A DNA stretch of 64,000 bases from Ephemerocybe angulata (taxonomy: Eukaryota > Basidiomycota > Agaricomycetes > Agaricales > Psathyrellaceae): positions 372,001 to 436,000 of the forward strand of contig JAACJK010000007.1 in NCBI GenBank assembly GCA_013368325.1, written 5' to 3'. Shown piece by piece: positions 33,763 through 45,167 of the stretch. Within the stretch, counting starts at the first letter, position 1. Each line of letters opens with the position of its first letter. The notes beneath the pieces were generated by a model. The model did no database searches. It saw only the letters and a program-made list of their open reading frames with translations, and was not told the origin of the DNA. The position numbers and the translations under genes are program-made.

Positions 33763-35341
33763 TTTGAAAAGTGTGTAAGGAGGAAGATTTGAAGGGCTCG
33801 TTGAACTTTGAATGCTTGGTGGGGTTGCGATCAACGCGAAGAGTGGGAGGTGTCGAAGAGTGGGTGAATGAGACCAGCTGGGGAAACAGGAGTGGGGAAG
33901 CGTCTGTATTTATGCATTTTTCTCCTCTCGGCCGGTCGCTCGCGTTCCCCGGGCAGGTTCGTGAAACATGCTGATGGGGTATAGTTAGCACATGGATTGG
34001 ACATCCCTCAGGGTCCTTACGTTGGATTTTCGCGTTATGTACCCTCGCAGCATGCCTAATTTCCCACCACGTCTCTATTTCTGCTCTGGTTCCGCTACTT
34101 ACTGGAGCGTTGATTCCTGAGAGATCCCACCTCAAAGGTCGCCCCGCGTGCACCTGCAGGATCAGGTTTGCGTGCTGCCCTCGCAGAGTGCAGTGCCAAG
34201 AATTCCAAGGTTCTCCCAGTCAACCTCTCTTGGCCAGCATCCGCCGAGCGAGGGGTGAAGCGTGAAGGAGGAGAGCTCCCGTGCCAGTGAGCCGACGTTT
34301 CAGCTCGCATCATGGCGCTTTTCAAGTGCGGGGTCTCCTCACTCTCTGCCTTGCCTCATCGCCGGTATACGTGGCCTGATTCTGGACCACCTGGTGAGTG
34401 TGGGTCATACGTTAGAAATCAGCAGTCGTGGTGCTTCGTGGTGCCTGACTATGTATTCCGATGTGGCACGTCAGGGCACGTCCCAGCGGGCAATGTAAAC
34501 GCGGAGGACGGAATCCGGAGCCTTTCCCATGATTCCCAAGCGTCATATGTATGAAGCTGCTGGAGGCGCCCAAGGAGAACTGGCTCAGAGGCGATTCGCC
34601 AGATTGGATGCAGCGTACTACTCCCTTCCACAGTGACCAGACAAGAGCTGATCGACGGTCCTGCGAATACGATAAGCCCGGGTTCCTTTTGCCCTTTCTT
34701 CTTGTTTCGGATTGTTAGAGAGGCGCAATTTATCCAAGAAGATGTGTCGAGCTGAGACAAGAGGTGAACGTTGAGTCAACCATTGAGCGTAGGGCGCTGA
34801 GCCCGTAGACGCCCGAGGTGGCGTGTTTGGTACCGGTCCCCTAGGCAAGCATGTTTTGATGCGACGACTGGATGAAGGTTGAAGCCATTGTCCTGCTTTC
34901 ACCTGGGATGCGCCTGCATATGCCTTCCTGCAAAACCTCTAGCATGAAATCGAGTCATGACTCCTCCGCTAAAAGCGAGTCAAATGCAACAACTCCCGAC
35001 CTGATGCCCTCGAGTCATTTATTCGTCAGGCTCGAGCCAGCCCGGCTACTGCTGAGTGCTGGACTCTTTCTACAAAAGGTGCGAAAGTGACGTTTTGCGT
35101 TGATGAGGCAACGGTGGACAGTGTGGGCGCCGGCGCGCGCGTTCACCCCTTCCGTTACTTACCTGTAGAAGGGCCAAGGCGATGGGCAGGAAAGCGGCCG
35201 ACGGCGGCCTGATGGCCAGCCACGCAGCCCTCCGGCACCTTGTCGCTGGTATAAAGGAGGTGCTTACTTGCTTTGCGAATGCCCCACTTCCCAGACTCCG
35301 TGGCACCAACACAAGAACTGTTGGGTGCAAGCTCGACTGCA
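33763..35341. other. intergenic
   Basis: 1.6 kb without a convincing gene. Short frames on both strands lack domains and splice support. Includes the promoters of the secreted precursor (left) and F-box gene 1 (right). Confidence 0.45.
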
Positions 35342-36584
35342 ATGCCACCAAGGTCGTCGAAGAGGGTCAAGCGCCTTGCCGCGCCCTCATCAAATTCGGC
35401 CCCGCTGCCAGCACCACCGTCATCCAACAGTATCCTCACCCACTTGCCTTCTGAGCTTGTGTTCGAAGTCATTTCTTTCTTCGATTGCGTTCCAATAGGC
35501 AGGCCGAATGACGACTTCAGCAACCACCTACCGCCGTCTGCCCTTGAGCGTCAGGACTCGCTGAGAGCGATGTCCCAGACTTGCAAAGCCTGGAGAGAGT
35601 TTTTCTGGCCCATTCTGTGGGAAAACGTGGAGCTTGGCGCAGCGAGAGGTACTGGCTCGGGACCGTGGTATAAGCGGGTTTCCAAGGTCCTGATAGACAA
35701 ATGCGAAGGATTGGCCAATACCCCACTTGTTGCTGCTCAAGTCAGGTACGTCCTTTGAGCCAATCCCTGAGGCAGACTTGTGGCTGACTCACTACCTATA
35801 GGGGAATCAGGATCTCTCTCAGCAAACCGAACATCAAGGACGACCTGGAAAGCTTGATCAAAGGCCTCCGCGCCTGCCCAAATCTGAAAGTGCTCAACTT
35901 CCACTTCGTCCAGAATACCAGCATCACTCCCCTGAAAAATGCTTTCAAGGGCAACTCTTTTCCGTCGATCGAGAGGGTTATTTTACCCAGCAGCGCCCAC
36001 AATGCTCTTCGCTCGTGCCCCAATGTCAAAGCCGTCATATGCAGCGGCGGAAAAGGAGGTGGGATGCAGATCCTGTCAAGTATCCAGGCGGCGTGCAAGA
36101 AGGTGGAGGTTCTAGGTGGCGTTGTACCGGAGAACGACAAAGAGAAAGCTGAATTTGTGAAAAGTAAGTGTTGATTTGTGATATTCTGTCTATATCTTAC
36201 CCGAGGACAACTTAGAGGTAAATAAAGCCATTCCTAACCTCAGAGATATTCGGTTCCTCAACAACGGGGCCAACACAAAGGTCAGTAGTATTTCTTCGAG
36301 CGATCAAGTTCTGCGTCGTTCTGACAGTATTGTTCTGTTTTCTATGACAGGAATTTCTGGTTTTATTGAAGAACTTCAAGAATCTCCAGACCATCGAACT
36401 CACTGGTATTGGACTTGACTTGAATGAAGTCGTCAAGTTGCTGTCAGATTTCCTGAGGGACATATTTGGTGCGAACCAGGAGACTCTCGATGTGACTCGG
36501 ATCCGAGAAGTTCCAATTTACGCCAAACACGGGCTAACGTATACTACAGTGAAGTGTACCAAGGTAGTCTTGAAAGAAGAGTAA
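35342..36584 (+). CDS. F-box-like protein, tandem copy 1
   Basis: Model: join(35342..35745,35802..36163,36216..36280,36351..36584), 354 aa. A basic N-terminus (MPPRSSKRVKRL) precedes an F-box-like stretch: LPSELVFEVISFF, an insert, then ERQDSLRAMSQTCKAWREFF and WPILWENVEL. The rest resembles degenerate leucine-rich repeats (LIKGLRACPNLKVLNFHFV, LRSCPNVKAVICSGGK, NLRDIRFLNN, LKNFKNLQTIELTGIGLD). By family it would be a substrate receptor of an SCF ubiquitin ligase; targets are unknown. The second exon (362 nt) has exactly the same length in the neighbouring copy at 37017-38060. Confidence 0.8.
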
Positions 36585-37016
36585 TACACGTATGAGATTG
36601 GATAGAAGATCTAGGTACGATCCTTTCTGGGACCTATTTTGTTTCGCGACAAGGTAACGCATTCTAACACTGGTATCTAAATCCCCTTCTTTCATCCAAG
36701 TAGCTAGGCAATGTCTGCAGTCTTCCGTGACTTAAAAGAACTTCTAAGTTAATCTGGTAGTTCGTTGCGGCGGCCCTTACTCTTGCGCTACTCCGACCGG
36801 CCCCTTCGAACTCGTCTCTCTGGGCCTCAAGTGAGACGATACACTTAGTTACACTACTTCCAGCCTCGGGATCCACTACCCATCGAGCGCATTCCGGTCT
36901 CCGTTGTGTGATTTCGGCTGCCAGTTGCCAAGCTGATGTCGGCCCGGCACTATGCAGCGTTTGCAAAACTCAATTGGCCGGTCAACACCTGCCTCGACAC
37001 CCAAAAGTCAAGGCAG
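36585..37016. other. intergenic between F-box copies
   Basis: Short spacer between tandem genes; nothing else recognised. Confidence 0.4.
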
Positions 37017-38060
37017 ATGCCAGCGCGCAAGTCGAAACGATCACGTCGCGTCGCGCCTGCTGGTGCCATTGCCAGCGATGCAACTGTAACAACCGAGGCT
37101 GAAACGGTGCCAGCAACGAGCGACTTGCCAGCGGAACTCCTCCTCGAAGTCGCGTCCAACTTCGAGGTCCTCGTTCCTTTCGACCGTGTCACGCACCGCG
37201 ACTATGACGCATGGTTCCACATCGACGAAGTCGCGCTTGAACGTCAAGACGCCCTGAGAGCAATGTCCCAGGTCTCTCAGAGGTGGAGGAAGCTATTCCT
37301 ACCGCTGTTATGGGAAAATGTCGAAATTGCCGCATGCAGAAAGGGGAAGGGACAATGGCATGAGCAGTGCTCAATGGGCCTCATTAAAAAAGGGAATGGC
37401 TTGGCTGAGAATCCAGAGCTGGCTCAGTATGTCCAGTGCGTCGCCCTTCTCAACTTGTATTGGAACTTCATCTAACTTGAACTTTGCGACAGGAATATTA
37501 GGGTGGCCATAAGCAAGGCCTCTATTTCCGAAGCCTTGGCTGCGCTTTCCAAAGCACTCGCAGCATGCACAAACTTAAAGACTGTTAACATGCACTACGT
37601 CCACGACAATACGGCGGGCGCGTTCAAAGAGGCATTCAAGCCAGACTCGGAACAGACTTTCCCGTCCATCGAGAACTTGCTTATACCCACCCAAGCACAC
37701 TCCCTGCTGAGAGCGTGCCCCAACGCTAAGCGAGTGACACGGACTCGTGGGTTTGGCGATCAGTTTGTGACGGCGATTTTGAAGGCGCCATGTAAAAAGC
37801 TCGAGATGGTAATTGGATTTGGGGTGTACGCCTGGAAGGATAACCCTCTGGAAAGTGAGTCAAATTGATTATGGACTGGCATAGCCCATGGTTTAAGCAC
37901 AGTCTTCTAATGGATCGATCTTTCAGAATTAATCAAGGTCTCACCCGGCCTTCAGCACATAAAAGACGATCTCTCGGCATACGAGGCAAAAGTGGCCGAG
38001 CTGGAAGTACCCCGTGCGAAGGGGCGTGCAGATGTGGAGGCAAAGATCGTGTATAAATAG
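37017..38060 (+). CDS. F-box-like protein, tandem copy 2
   Basis: Model: join(37017..37426,37493..37854,37927..38060), 301 aa. The start MPARKSKRSRRVAPAGAIA parallels copy 1. The F-box-like part is LPAELLLEVASNF ... ERQDALRAMSQVSQRWRKLF and LPLLWENVEI. The repeat part includes LAACTNLKTVNMHYVHDN and LLRACPNAKRVTRTRGFG. Exon 2 is 362 nt, as in copy 1, with the same phases. The C-terminus differs: copy 2 ends with one exon (KLIKVSPGLQHIKDDLSAYE ... AKIVYK) in place of the last two exons of copy 1, so the repeat region is shorter. Confidence 0.76.
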
Positions 38061-38442
38061 TGGCACAATTCAGTGCTGGCGACTTATTGGTGAACCCATA
38101 TACTCCGTCAAGCTCTGAGTAACCGACACGCAATGTACCCTGTTTGTAATCCTCAAGTTTGAAGTGACTTTCAAACGGATTCACTGGCTGTAGGTTCGTC
38201 AGTACAAGAATTGGACACCCTCCTGTGCCTCGAGGACCCCAACGCAGTCAGAGTGGCAGCGTCTACCCCGCTATAACATGCACAAATTTCGACCCTCGTT
38301 GCAGTTCCTTGAACTTGACGCACTGCACCCAACTGGATCACCCACGAAAGGCTGGGCGCTTAAAGTTGGCGCACCAAACAAGTAACAACGGAAGCGCCGC
38401 GATCAATCCGAGTCCTGATCAGATAGCCGCCCAAACCACACA
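38061..38442. other. intergenic, promoter of BTB gene 1
   Basis: Carries GGGCGCTTAA at 38354, about 90 bp upstream of the ATG. Nothing else recognised. Confidence 0.4.
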
Positions 38443-39442
38443 ATGGCTTCTCCCACCTCAACTGAGCGCAAAGTCCAACATACACCCGAAGATTACAGAT
38501 GGAGTCTGGTCACATTCAAGGTGGGCCCCAATCACCTTTGTGATCTCGAACGGGTCAAAATTTCCGAGTCTTTCCGTTCTCCAGGTGCAAGACAAGCTAT
38601 ACCGCGTTCCTCGTCATGGATTTACTAGATACTCCGACCTCTTTGAGTCGATGTTTACCCTACCTCAGGGTGATAGCTCAGAGGGACAATCAGAACAGAA
38701 TCCCATTGTGCTACCATCTTGCAGTACAATCGATTTCGAGAATCTCCTTGGGATTATGTACCCAACTGCGCCGTGAGTGGGAGATTCTCCAGCCTCGTAC
38801 CTGGATGACAGCGAGCTCACAGCATCTATAACATAGCCGCATTTCCCCGGTAGAGGTCTCGGAGGAAGAATGGGTCAGTGTACTGAAGTTAGCTACGTTA
38901 TGGGGAATGGACAAGGTAGGCGGCATGATTACAGCTGATGTTTGGCTTCGATATCTAAATTAGCCCTAAAGATGCTCGACGTAGCGGTCAATGAGCTTTC
39001 AGGCACCGGGGTCAGCTCGATCAAGAAGGTTTGCCTTGGGAGGAAGTACAGGTGCCCGGCTTTGCTGTTACTGGGGTACACCGAGATCATCAACTCATGG
39101 GGAAACTCCGCCGGGTCCGAATATCTAGACGAGCTAGGTCTCGAACTCAGTTGGGAGACCACGGCTCGGCTCTCGAACCTTGTAGTGAAGCATACATTTT
39201 CTAGGGGTCCATTGGGTGTATGTGGGTCTGCGAGCTGCGCTTGCAGAGGGGAATACCAACCTGGCTACAGGCTACCGTCTAACCTCTCGGAGACATCGAC
39301 ATCCATTCTTGCTTGCGGAATGTGCAACCAATCCCTGGCGATTGCGCTTGTTAGCCTATCTGACCCGGAGACGCTTGCCAGGAATTCAAAGCTTGAAAAT
39401 GCTATCAAAGAGACTTTTAAAGGGGAGTTCTCCATTATGTAG
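38443..39442 (+). CDS. BTB/POZ family gene 1, damaged last splice junction
   Basis: Exons 38443..38520, 38585..38772 and 38837..38915 encode MASPTSTERKVQHTPEDYRW and the BTB fold (KLYRVPRHGFTRYSDLFESM, FENLLGIMYPTAP, WVSVLKLATLWGMDK). Exons 1 and 3 are 78 and 79 nt, as in the neighbouring copies. The last exon frame (ALKMLDVAVNELSGTGVSSI ... GEFSIM, stop near 39440) is open, but where the copies have a TAG acceptor before GTTCGA this one has TTGG. The available AG sites (38935, 38963) and intron retention all lead to a stop within a few codons. Either a non-canonical acceptor is used, or only a BTB-domain protein of about 115 aa is made, or the copy is decaying. Confidence 0.6.
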
Positions 39443-39868
39443 ACATGATAAATTGAACCATTTTGAACGCAAAGGCCTCGCATGGCGTGCAGATGACTAC
39501 CGGTGCCCTTTTGTGATCGATTCAAGTTCAGACCAGGCCAAGCACAGGTCTAGTATCAGAACTGTGAGTATATTTCATCCATGACAACCCCTTGTGTGCG
39601 ACGTCGAAAAGTTCACCAACGATGCGTGCCAGATTTTGGGATTAGGTTCTAAGCCTTAGGTTAGGGTTCGCTAATCGATTCAGCCCCTGAAGCGACGGGC
39701 GCTTAACACGATTCTTATCACTACCACGACTGTGTCCTTGGCGCCTCAAGGTAAAGGACCTCAAAGTGGCTCAGATTTGCGGTAGACAAAGCTGATCATG
39801 CTTTAAGACGAAGCGCATACACCGGCAGTCTAATTCACAACGGAAAGCATCGAGAGCCGGGGGCCCAG
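39443..39868. other. intergenic, promoter of BTB gene 2
   Basis: Contains GGGCGCTTAA (39697) about 170 bp upstream of the ATG. Flanking words TTAGGGTTCG and CTTATCA recur upstream of BTB gene 3, so the promoters were duplicated too. Confidence 0.45.
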
Positions 39869-40918
39869 ATGGATTCTGAGTCAGCCACCGCATCTGAGTC
39901 TTCACGCGAGCCTGAGAGCTACCGATGGAGCCTCGCCACCCTAAAAGTAAGCACACACCATTCCTCTAGTTCAAGTGCTTCACAACCTATCCACCCTCCA
40001 GGTCCAGGATAAGGTCTACCGTGTCCCCCGCCACGGATTCACGCAGTATTCTGGGATCTTTGAAACGATGTTCACTCTGCCCCAGGGAGACGACTCGACT
40101 GAGGGCCGTTCTGATGACAATCCGATTGTCCTTCCTTCATGCACGACTGAGGAGTTCGAAAGTTTGCTCGCTGTGTTATACCCAACTGCCCCGTGAGTCT
40201 CCCATCCCAATCCAGTGGTGCTGTCTGTATATCAGACGGATGTAATTTGATGGCTAATTGAGATGTGTGCAGTGAGCTTCAGCCTATCACCTTGTCTAAA
40301 GAGCATTGGGTCCACGTCTTGAAGCTCTCTACTCTTTGGGACATGGAAGAAGTAGGTTTCCATAAACACGTCTAAGCCCCAAAAGGAACTCTCTAACACC
40401 GCTTCCATTCCTCGTAGGTTCGAGGACTCTCCATCAAAAAAATCTCGGCGATGAATATTGGGGCAATCGAGAAGGTCAAGCTAGGAAAGGAATTCAGAGT
40501 ACCTACATGGCTTCTGGAAGGATACTTGGAGATCATAAAGTCCTGGGGAAAGGTAGGATCTCTCGACGACATCGGCAGTACTTTGGGATGGGAGTCCGCA
40601 GCCCGCCTTGCAGACATGGCGAGAAACTACAGCCTAAAACGCCGCGCAACAGTGAACGCAACAGTCCCAGGTGCATATTGCGCCGCGCTCCATTGTGGCA
40701 AAGCGTGGAAATGCAACGTGGGGCAAGTTTCCCGCTCTTTCGAAGTCTCCACAGAAAACCAGCAGGGGAGTCAGTCCGCGATCGCGCAGTGCCCATTTTG
40801 TCGGGACTGGTCCGTTACACTCGTCGTGAGCTTGGCTACCTCGGACTCAGTGGAGGAAACAGTGCTTGAAACCGCTACGAAAGAGGCATTCAAAGCTGAA
40901 TTGGAGTCAATTTCGTAG
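39869..40918 (+). CDS. BTB/POZ domain protein 2
   Basis: Model: join(39869..39946,40002..40192,40273..40351,40418..40918), 282 aa. A BTB/POZ domain (KVYRVPRHGFTQYSGIFETM, FTLPQGDDST, NPIVLPSCTTEEFESLLAVL, HWVHVLKLSTLWDMEE) is followed by a helical segment (AIEKVKLGKEFRVPTWLLEG, LGWESAARLADMARNYSLKR). The Cys-containing tail has YCAALHCGKAWKC and QCPFC, possibly a small zinc-binding fold. BTB domains mediate dimerisation and often Cul3 binding; the partner here is unknown. This is the intact member of the tandem trio and gives the reference exon lengths 78/191/79/501. Confidence 0.85.
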
Positions 40919-41320
40919 ATACATTAAGATGTTGCAAAGGTGTTGTAGCTTCAAGGAAATTTTGTCATCTGAGGACATCAACCAAGGGGTTTTAAGTTAG
41001 GCATAGCGCTCTGCGCAGCAGCGCGGTAAGGTATCGGCCTGAGGTGAAGGCTACAAAAGAATAAGAAGGGATCAGAAGAAAGTCTACAACCTTGAACCTT
41101 GAGCGTAAGCCTTAACTTAGGGTTCGGCTATCGATTCAGCCCGGCGCTTAAGACGTTTCTTATCATTACCGCAACCGCGTTCTTGGAGCTGCAAGGTATA
41201 GCACTGTAAGTCTGGTCCATCTGTGTAATAAAACCAAGCTGATCATGTTTGACAACAAGACAAATCCACTTTCCAGCTCAACTCACAACAAAAAATCATC
41301 AGGAGCGCCAAGAGTGTAGG
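40919..41320. other. intergenic, promoter of BTB gene 3
   Basis: Duplicate of the promoter of BTB gene 2 (shared TTAGGGTTCGGCTATCGATT-like block); contains GGCGCTTAA at 41153. Confidence 0.45.
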
Positions 41321-42361
41321 ATGGATTCGGCCACCGGATCTGAGCGTCCATGCGAGCCCGCCCATGAAGACTACCGCTGGACCCTCATCACTCTGAAGGT
41401 AGGCACATGTCGTCCCCCTAGATCCGACCCTCCACACAGCCTTCCCATCCCCAGGTCCAGGATAAGGTCTACCGTGTCCCGCGCCACGGATTCACGCGGT
41501 ACTCTGGGATCTTCGAAACGATGTTCACTCTGCCTCAAGGAGATGACTAGACCGAGGGCCGCTCGGATGACAACCCGATTATTCTTCCTTCATGCACGAC
41601 TGAAGAATTCGAAAGTTTGCTCAGTGTGTTATACCCGACTGCTCCGTCAGTATCCTCTCTCTACACGATATGCAGTGCTACACTGGGTGTAGCTTCAGCT
41701 GATTGAAATATGTGCAGTCATCTTCAGCCCACCATCCTGTCTAAAGAACAATGGATCCACATCTTGAAAGTCTCTACGCTTTGGGACATGGAAGAGGTGA
41801 GCACACTCTTTGAAATATATATCTAAATAGGAACTCTCTGACCCCTGCTATCCGTTGTAGGTTCGAGCGCTTTCCATCAGAGAGATCCTCGCCATGAATC
41901 CTGCGGCGATAGAGAAGGTCAAACTTGCAAGGGAGTTCAAAATACCCGCCTGGCTTCTGGAAGGGTACTTGGAGATCATAAAGTCCTGGCGAAACGTGGG
42001 ATCTCTGGACGACATCGGTAGTGGGCTGGGATGGGAGTCCGCAGCCCGTCTTGCAGATATGGCGAGGAACTACAGCTTAAAACGCCGCGAAACAGTGAAT
42101 GCAACAGTCCCGGGTGCATATTGCAACCATTGCGCTAGATTGTGGAAATGGGATGGGGGGCAACTTTCCCGCTCTTTCGAACTCTCCGCAGAAAACCCAA
42201 CGGAGAGACCTAGTGAAAACGTGCTCACCCAGTGCCCATATTGCCAAAAGCTGACTAACTTACTCTCTGTAGAGTTGATCAGCCAGGCCTCCGTGGAGGA
42301 ACCAGAGCTTGAAAGTGCCACCAAAGAGGCATTCAAAGCTGAACTGGAGTCAATCTCGTAG
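41321..42361 (+). pseudogene. BTB/POZ family gene 3 with nonsense codon
   Basis: Exons 41321..41398, 41455..41645, 41718..41796 and 41861..42361 have exactly the lengths of BTB gene 2 (78/191/79/501) and all splice sites remain (GTCAGT replaces GTGAGT at the second donor). In the BTB domain the codon aligned with Ser TCG of gene 2 (GGAGACGACTCGACTGAG) is TAG here, at 41548-41550, truncating the product at about 58 residues. Everything downstream is still open, including the YCNHC and CPYC Cys pairs. This is a young pseudogene, or read-through or a sequencing error at one base. Confidence 0.8.
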
Positions 42362-42721
42362 ACCCCAATGTGCTATAACTTCAAGGAAAATGTGACATCT
42401 GAGGACATCGACAGAGGGATGAAGTCAGGCACCATGCTCTACATACGTAGCGGAGACCGCGCATTGTGCTACAAGAAAGAGAGTAAAAGTGATTAAAGAA
42501 TTGTGAAGGGCAACGAAAGGTTATCAAGGAAATCGGGAGTCTGCTCGTCTCATTCATCCAACCAGTCAACCCACAGCCGAGTATGACTCCTTCCATCCAG
42601 AGCCCAAGCTAAGACATCCACGCCCCCAATCATCGCACCAAAAAGACGACCATATCGACCCCAAGAAAGGGGCCAAGGTAAGAGAAACATAGGAAAGAAC
42701 GCGAGAAAAACAAATCTACCC
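42362..42721. other. intergenic
   Basis: Convergent 3' ends of the BTB trio and UBA2. Nothing recognised. Confidence 0.4.
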
Positions 42722-45003
42722 TCAATCATCAATCAAAATAAAGTCCGGCTCCTCCTCCAACTTATCATCCACCCCATCCATAACAACAAGCCCCTCCTCC
42801 TCCAACCTCCTCTTCTTACTCGGACTACTCTTATCCTCCTCTCCCTCCCTCCCCGTCGCCTTCCGCTTCGTCCCCACACTGACAGGCCCATTCGGCACCG
42901 ACGCAGGCGCAAGACCATTCCTCTTCGGCTTCTTGGGCGTAGGCGCCATATCAATAACCCCATCGTCCAACTCCACAGGGAGAAGCCGCTTCCCATTCCC
43001 ATTCGCCTTATGCGGGGTCTCGGGTGCAGGCGGGGGAGGCTTCACGCGCCGTGCAGGTTGAGGTAGCGGTGACGGGAGAATGAAGGGCGGCGCGTCCGCA
43101 GGGTGATCATCCCTACAAGATCAGTTACACCAGTCCGTCAGCATCCGTCGACTGAATAAGGGGAGAAGGAGAGATAGAACATACGGTAATAAAGCAATCC
43201 CCACACTGAGAGTAGTCAACTCCCCCTCCTCATCCACAATCGCCAAAAACTTGCCCCTCGTCACACTCAAACTCTCCAAAGTCCTCTCATTATTATCGTC
43301 CCAGTCCGGATCGCTCAACACCCGCTGCCCCTCATACACACTAACCTCCCTCTCATCATCTCCCAAAAGACCCTTCACAACCTCTCCAAGGGTCGCACGA
43401 GCCGGATCGCACCGCAACACCGCATATGTATCTCGACACACGCCACACTGCGCGTTAGGCAAGCTAAGGCTGATAGTGCTGAGGGGTACCGCAGGCTTAA
43501 ACTGAAGATGCACGTTCCTCAGCTTGTCGTATGACTTCCGGAGCAGCTGCAGAGCCTGCAGAACAATGAGACCAGATACGATAGCGTTGGTGGTAGCGAT
43601 GGCCGGGATAATATTCCCCGCCATCTCCTTGACTTCCCAACGCGTCTTCGTCTCAATACCGTATGCCGAAGATCTGAGGTTGGACGCTGCAGTGACGAAG
43701 TCGAGGGTGTCATCGTCGTCCTTGTCGAACGAGATCGTGTCCTCGCCGTTTCGCAGCCGGTCTGCCAGACGGTTGGTGCTGTCGATGAAGAGCGAAACAT
43801 TGTCCTTCAACGTCAGAGTCCGCTGGTCCTTTAGTGCCGCCTCAGGAAGCTTGCTCGTGCTAGCATCAGCATTGGCACCCTGGCGAAGCACAAACGAGCC
43901 ATTCATGATGCCTTCAAAATCGAGCGGAATGGGTGGCGATCGCGACTTCCACATGTCGGACATGCTGAGGAGGTTCTTGATGTCGGCATTGAAGACCTTC
44001 TGGAAGACTAAGTGTGCAGCGTCCTGGTTGGTCGGCGAGCGCAGGGCATCACGGACGGCTTTGAAGGCGGTGGCTTCTTTGCGGAGGGCGTCGATCTCTT
44101 GAGCATTCTCACCTTCCTTCTCCGCCGCATCGAGTTCGCCCCCTGCATCTGCATCTTCGTCTTCTCCAAACAGTTGTCTGCACAGCAATGATCGGCGCTT
44201 AATTCGAGTAAGGGTGGGCATGGGGTACGTACCCCATGAGATAGCTCTTGCTCCAGACGATGCAGTGAATAGGCTGGCTGGGCGTAGATCGAATCGTGCA
44301 GACAGGGAACGTCTTCGGTGTTGGTTTGGGTATGCAGTCGAAGCACTCGGTTCTATCCTTCAACAGAGGCTGGACCTGGCCGAGGTAGCCAGCGGTTCCG
44401 GATTCCACCAAGGGCACATTGCCCGCCATGCACATCCTGTTGACGTGTCTTCTCGCATCTGCCACCAGATTCGGAACGTCGGTTCTCTAGCTCTGGTATG
44501 ACTCTACGCACCTAGATTGTCCAACGCGTTCAAGACGAGGTCGAATTGCTGGAACCACGGAATGTCGTACTGAGGTTCCTTGATATTGTCGTGTATTGGC
44601 GTGATTTTGACATTGGGGTTGAACGCCGAAGCCGTTTGGGCAGCAACCTGTCAAATGCACTTAGCCAGAACTCTAACTAGCCGCACATATGGACAACATA
44701 CCAGCGCCTTGCTCTGCTTCACGTCCTTCTTCCTGAACAAGAACTGTCTATTGAGATTGGAAAGGTCAATGGTATCAAGGTCAAGCAGGGTAATCCTCCC
44801 AAAACCCGTCAAAACGATATTCTTGACTGAAGTTTATGAGCCACATTGCCACCGCGCTAAGACCAAGTGACTGTGCACGCACGCAATTCACAGCCAATTC
44901 CGCCTGCGCCGACGAGCAGGACATGGGTGTTTTCGAGCTTTGCGTAGAGCTCTGGGCCAAGGATGGCTTTTGCGTGGGTTCCTCTGCCTTGGGCGGTCGA
45001 CAT
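42722..45003 (-). CDS. UBA2: SUMO-activating enzyme subunit 2 (Uba2)
   Basis: The ATG at 45003 begins [19 protein letters not shown]; the nucleotide-binding Rossmann motif [13 protein letters not shown] follows, joined over an intron to [20 protein letters not shown] and [20 protein letters not shown]. The active-site region is [20 protein letters not shown], containing the catalytic Cys before TIRSTP. The adenylation C-terminal part has [20 protein letters not shown] and a zinc-site Cys pair in [11 protein letters not shown] ubiquitin-fold domain and a Lys-rich nuclear tail ending DFILIDD close the protein. With Aos1 it forms the E1 that activates SUMO for Ubc9. At least four introns. Divergent from the phosphotransferase gene over a 164-bp shared promoter. 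Confidence 0.94.
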
Positions 45004-45167
45004 GGTGGTTGAGGAACAAGGATGCGGGACCCTAACCTCGCCGCGCTGTCACGAAAATGCCTTGTCACGAATCGCGTGACGCAATCCCGTCCCCGACGCG
45101 TCGGGCCGTCGGCCCCCTAATATTGGGCGCGCTGGGGCCGGACCATCTTCAAGCCGGGTAAACAAAC
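45004..45167. promoter_or_regulatory. Bidirectional promoter UBA2 / Aim9-like, with ACGCGT
   Basis: Only 164 bp separate the two divergent ATGs. The GC-rich core contains GACGCGTCG (ACGCGT at 45096-45101), the core word of MBF-bound cell-cycle promoters. Confidence 0.45.
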
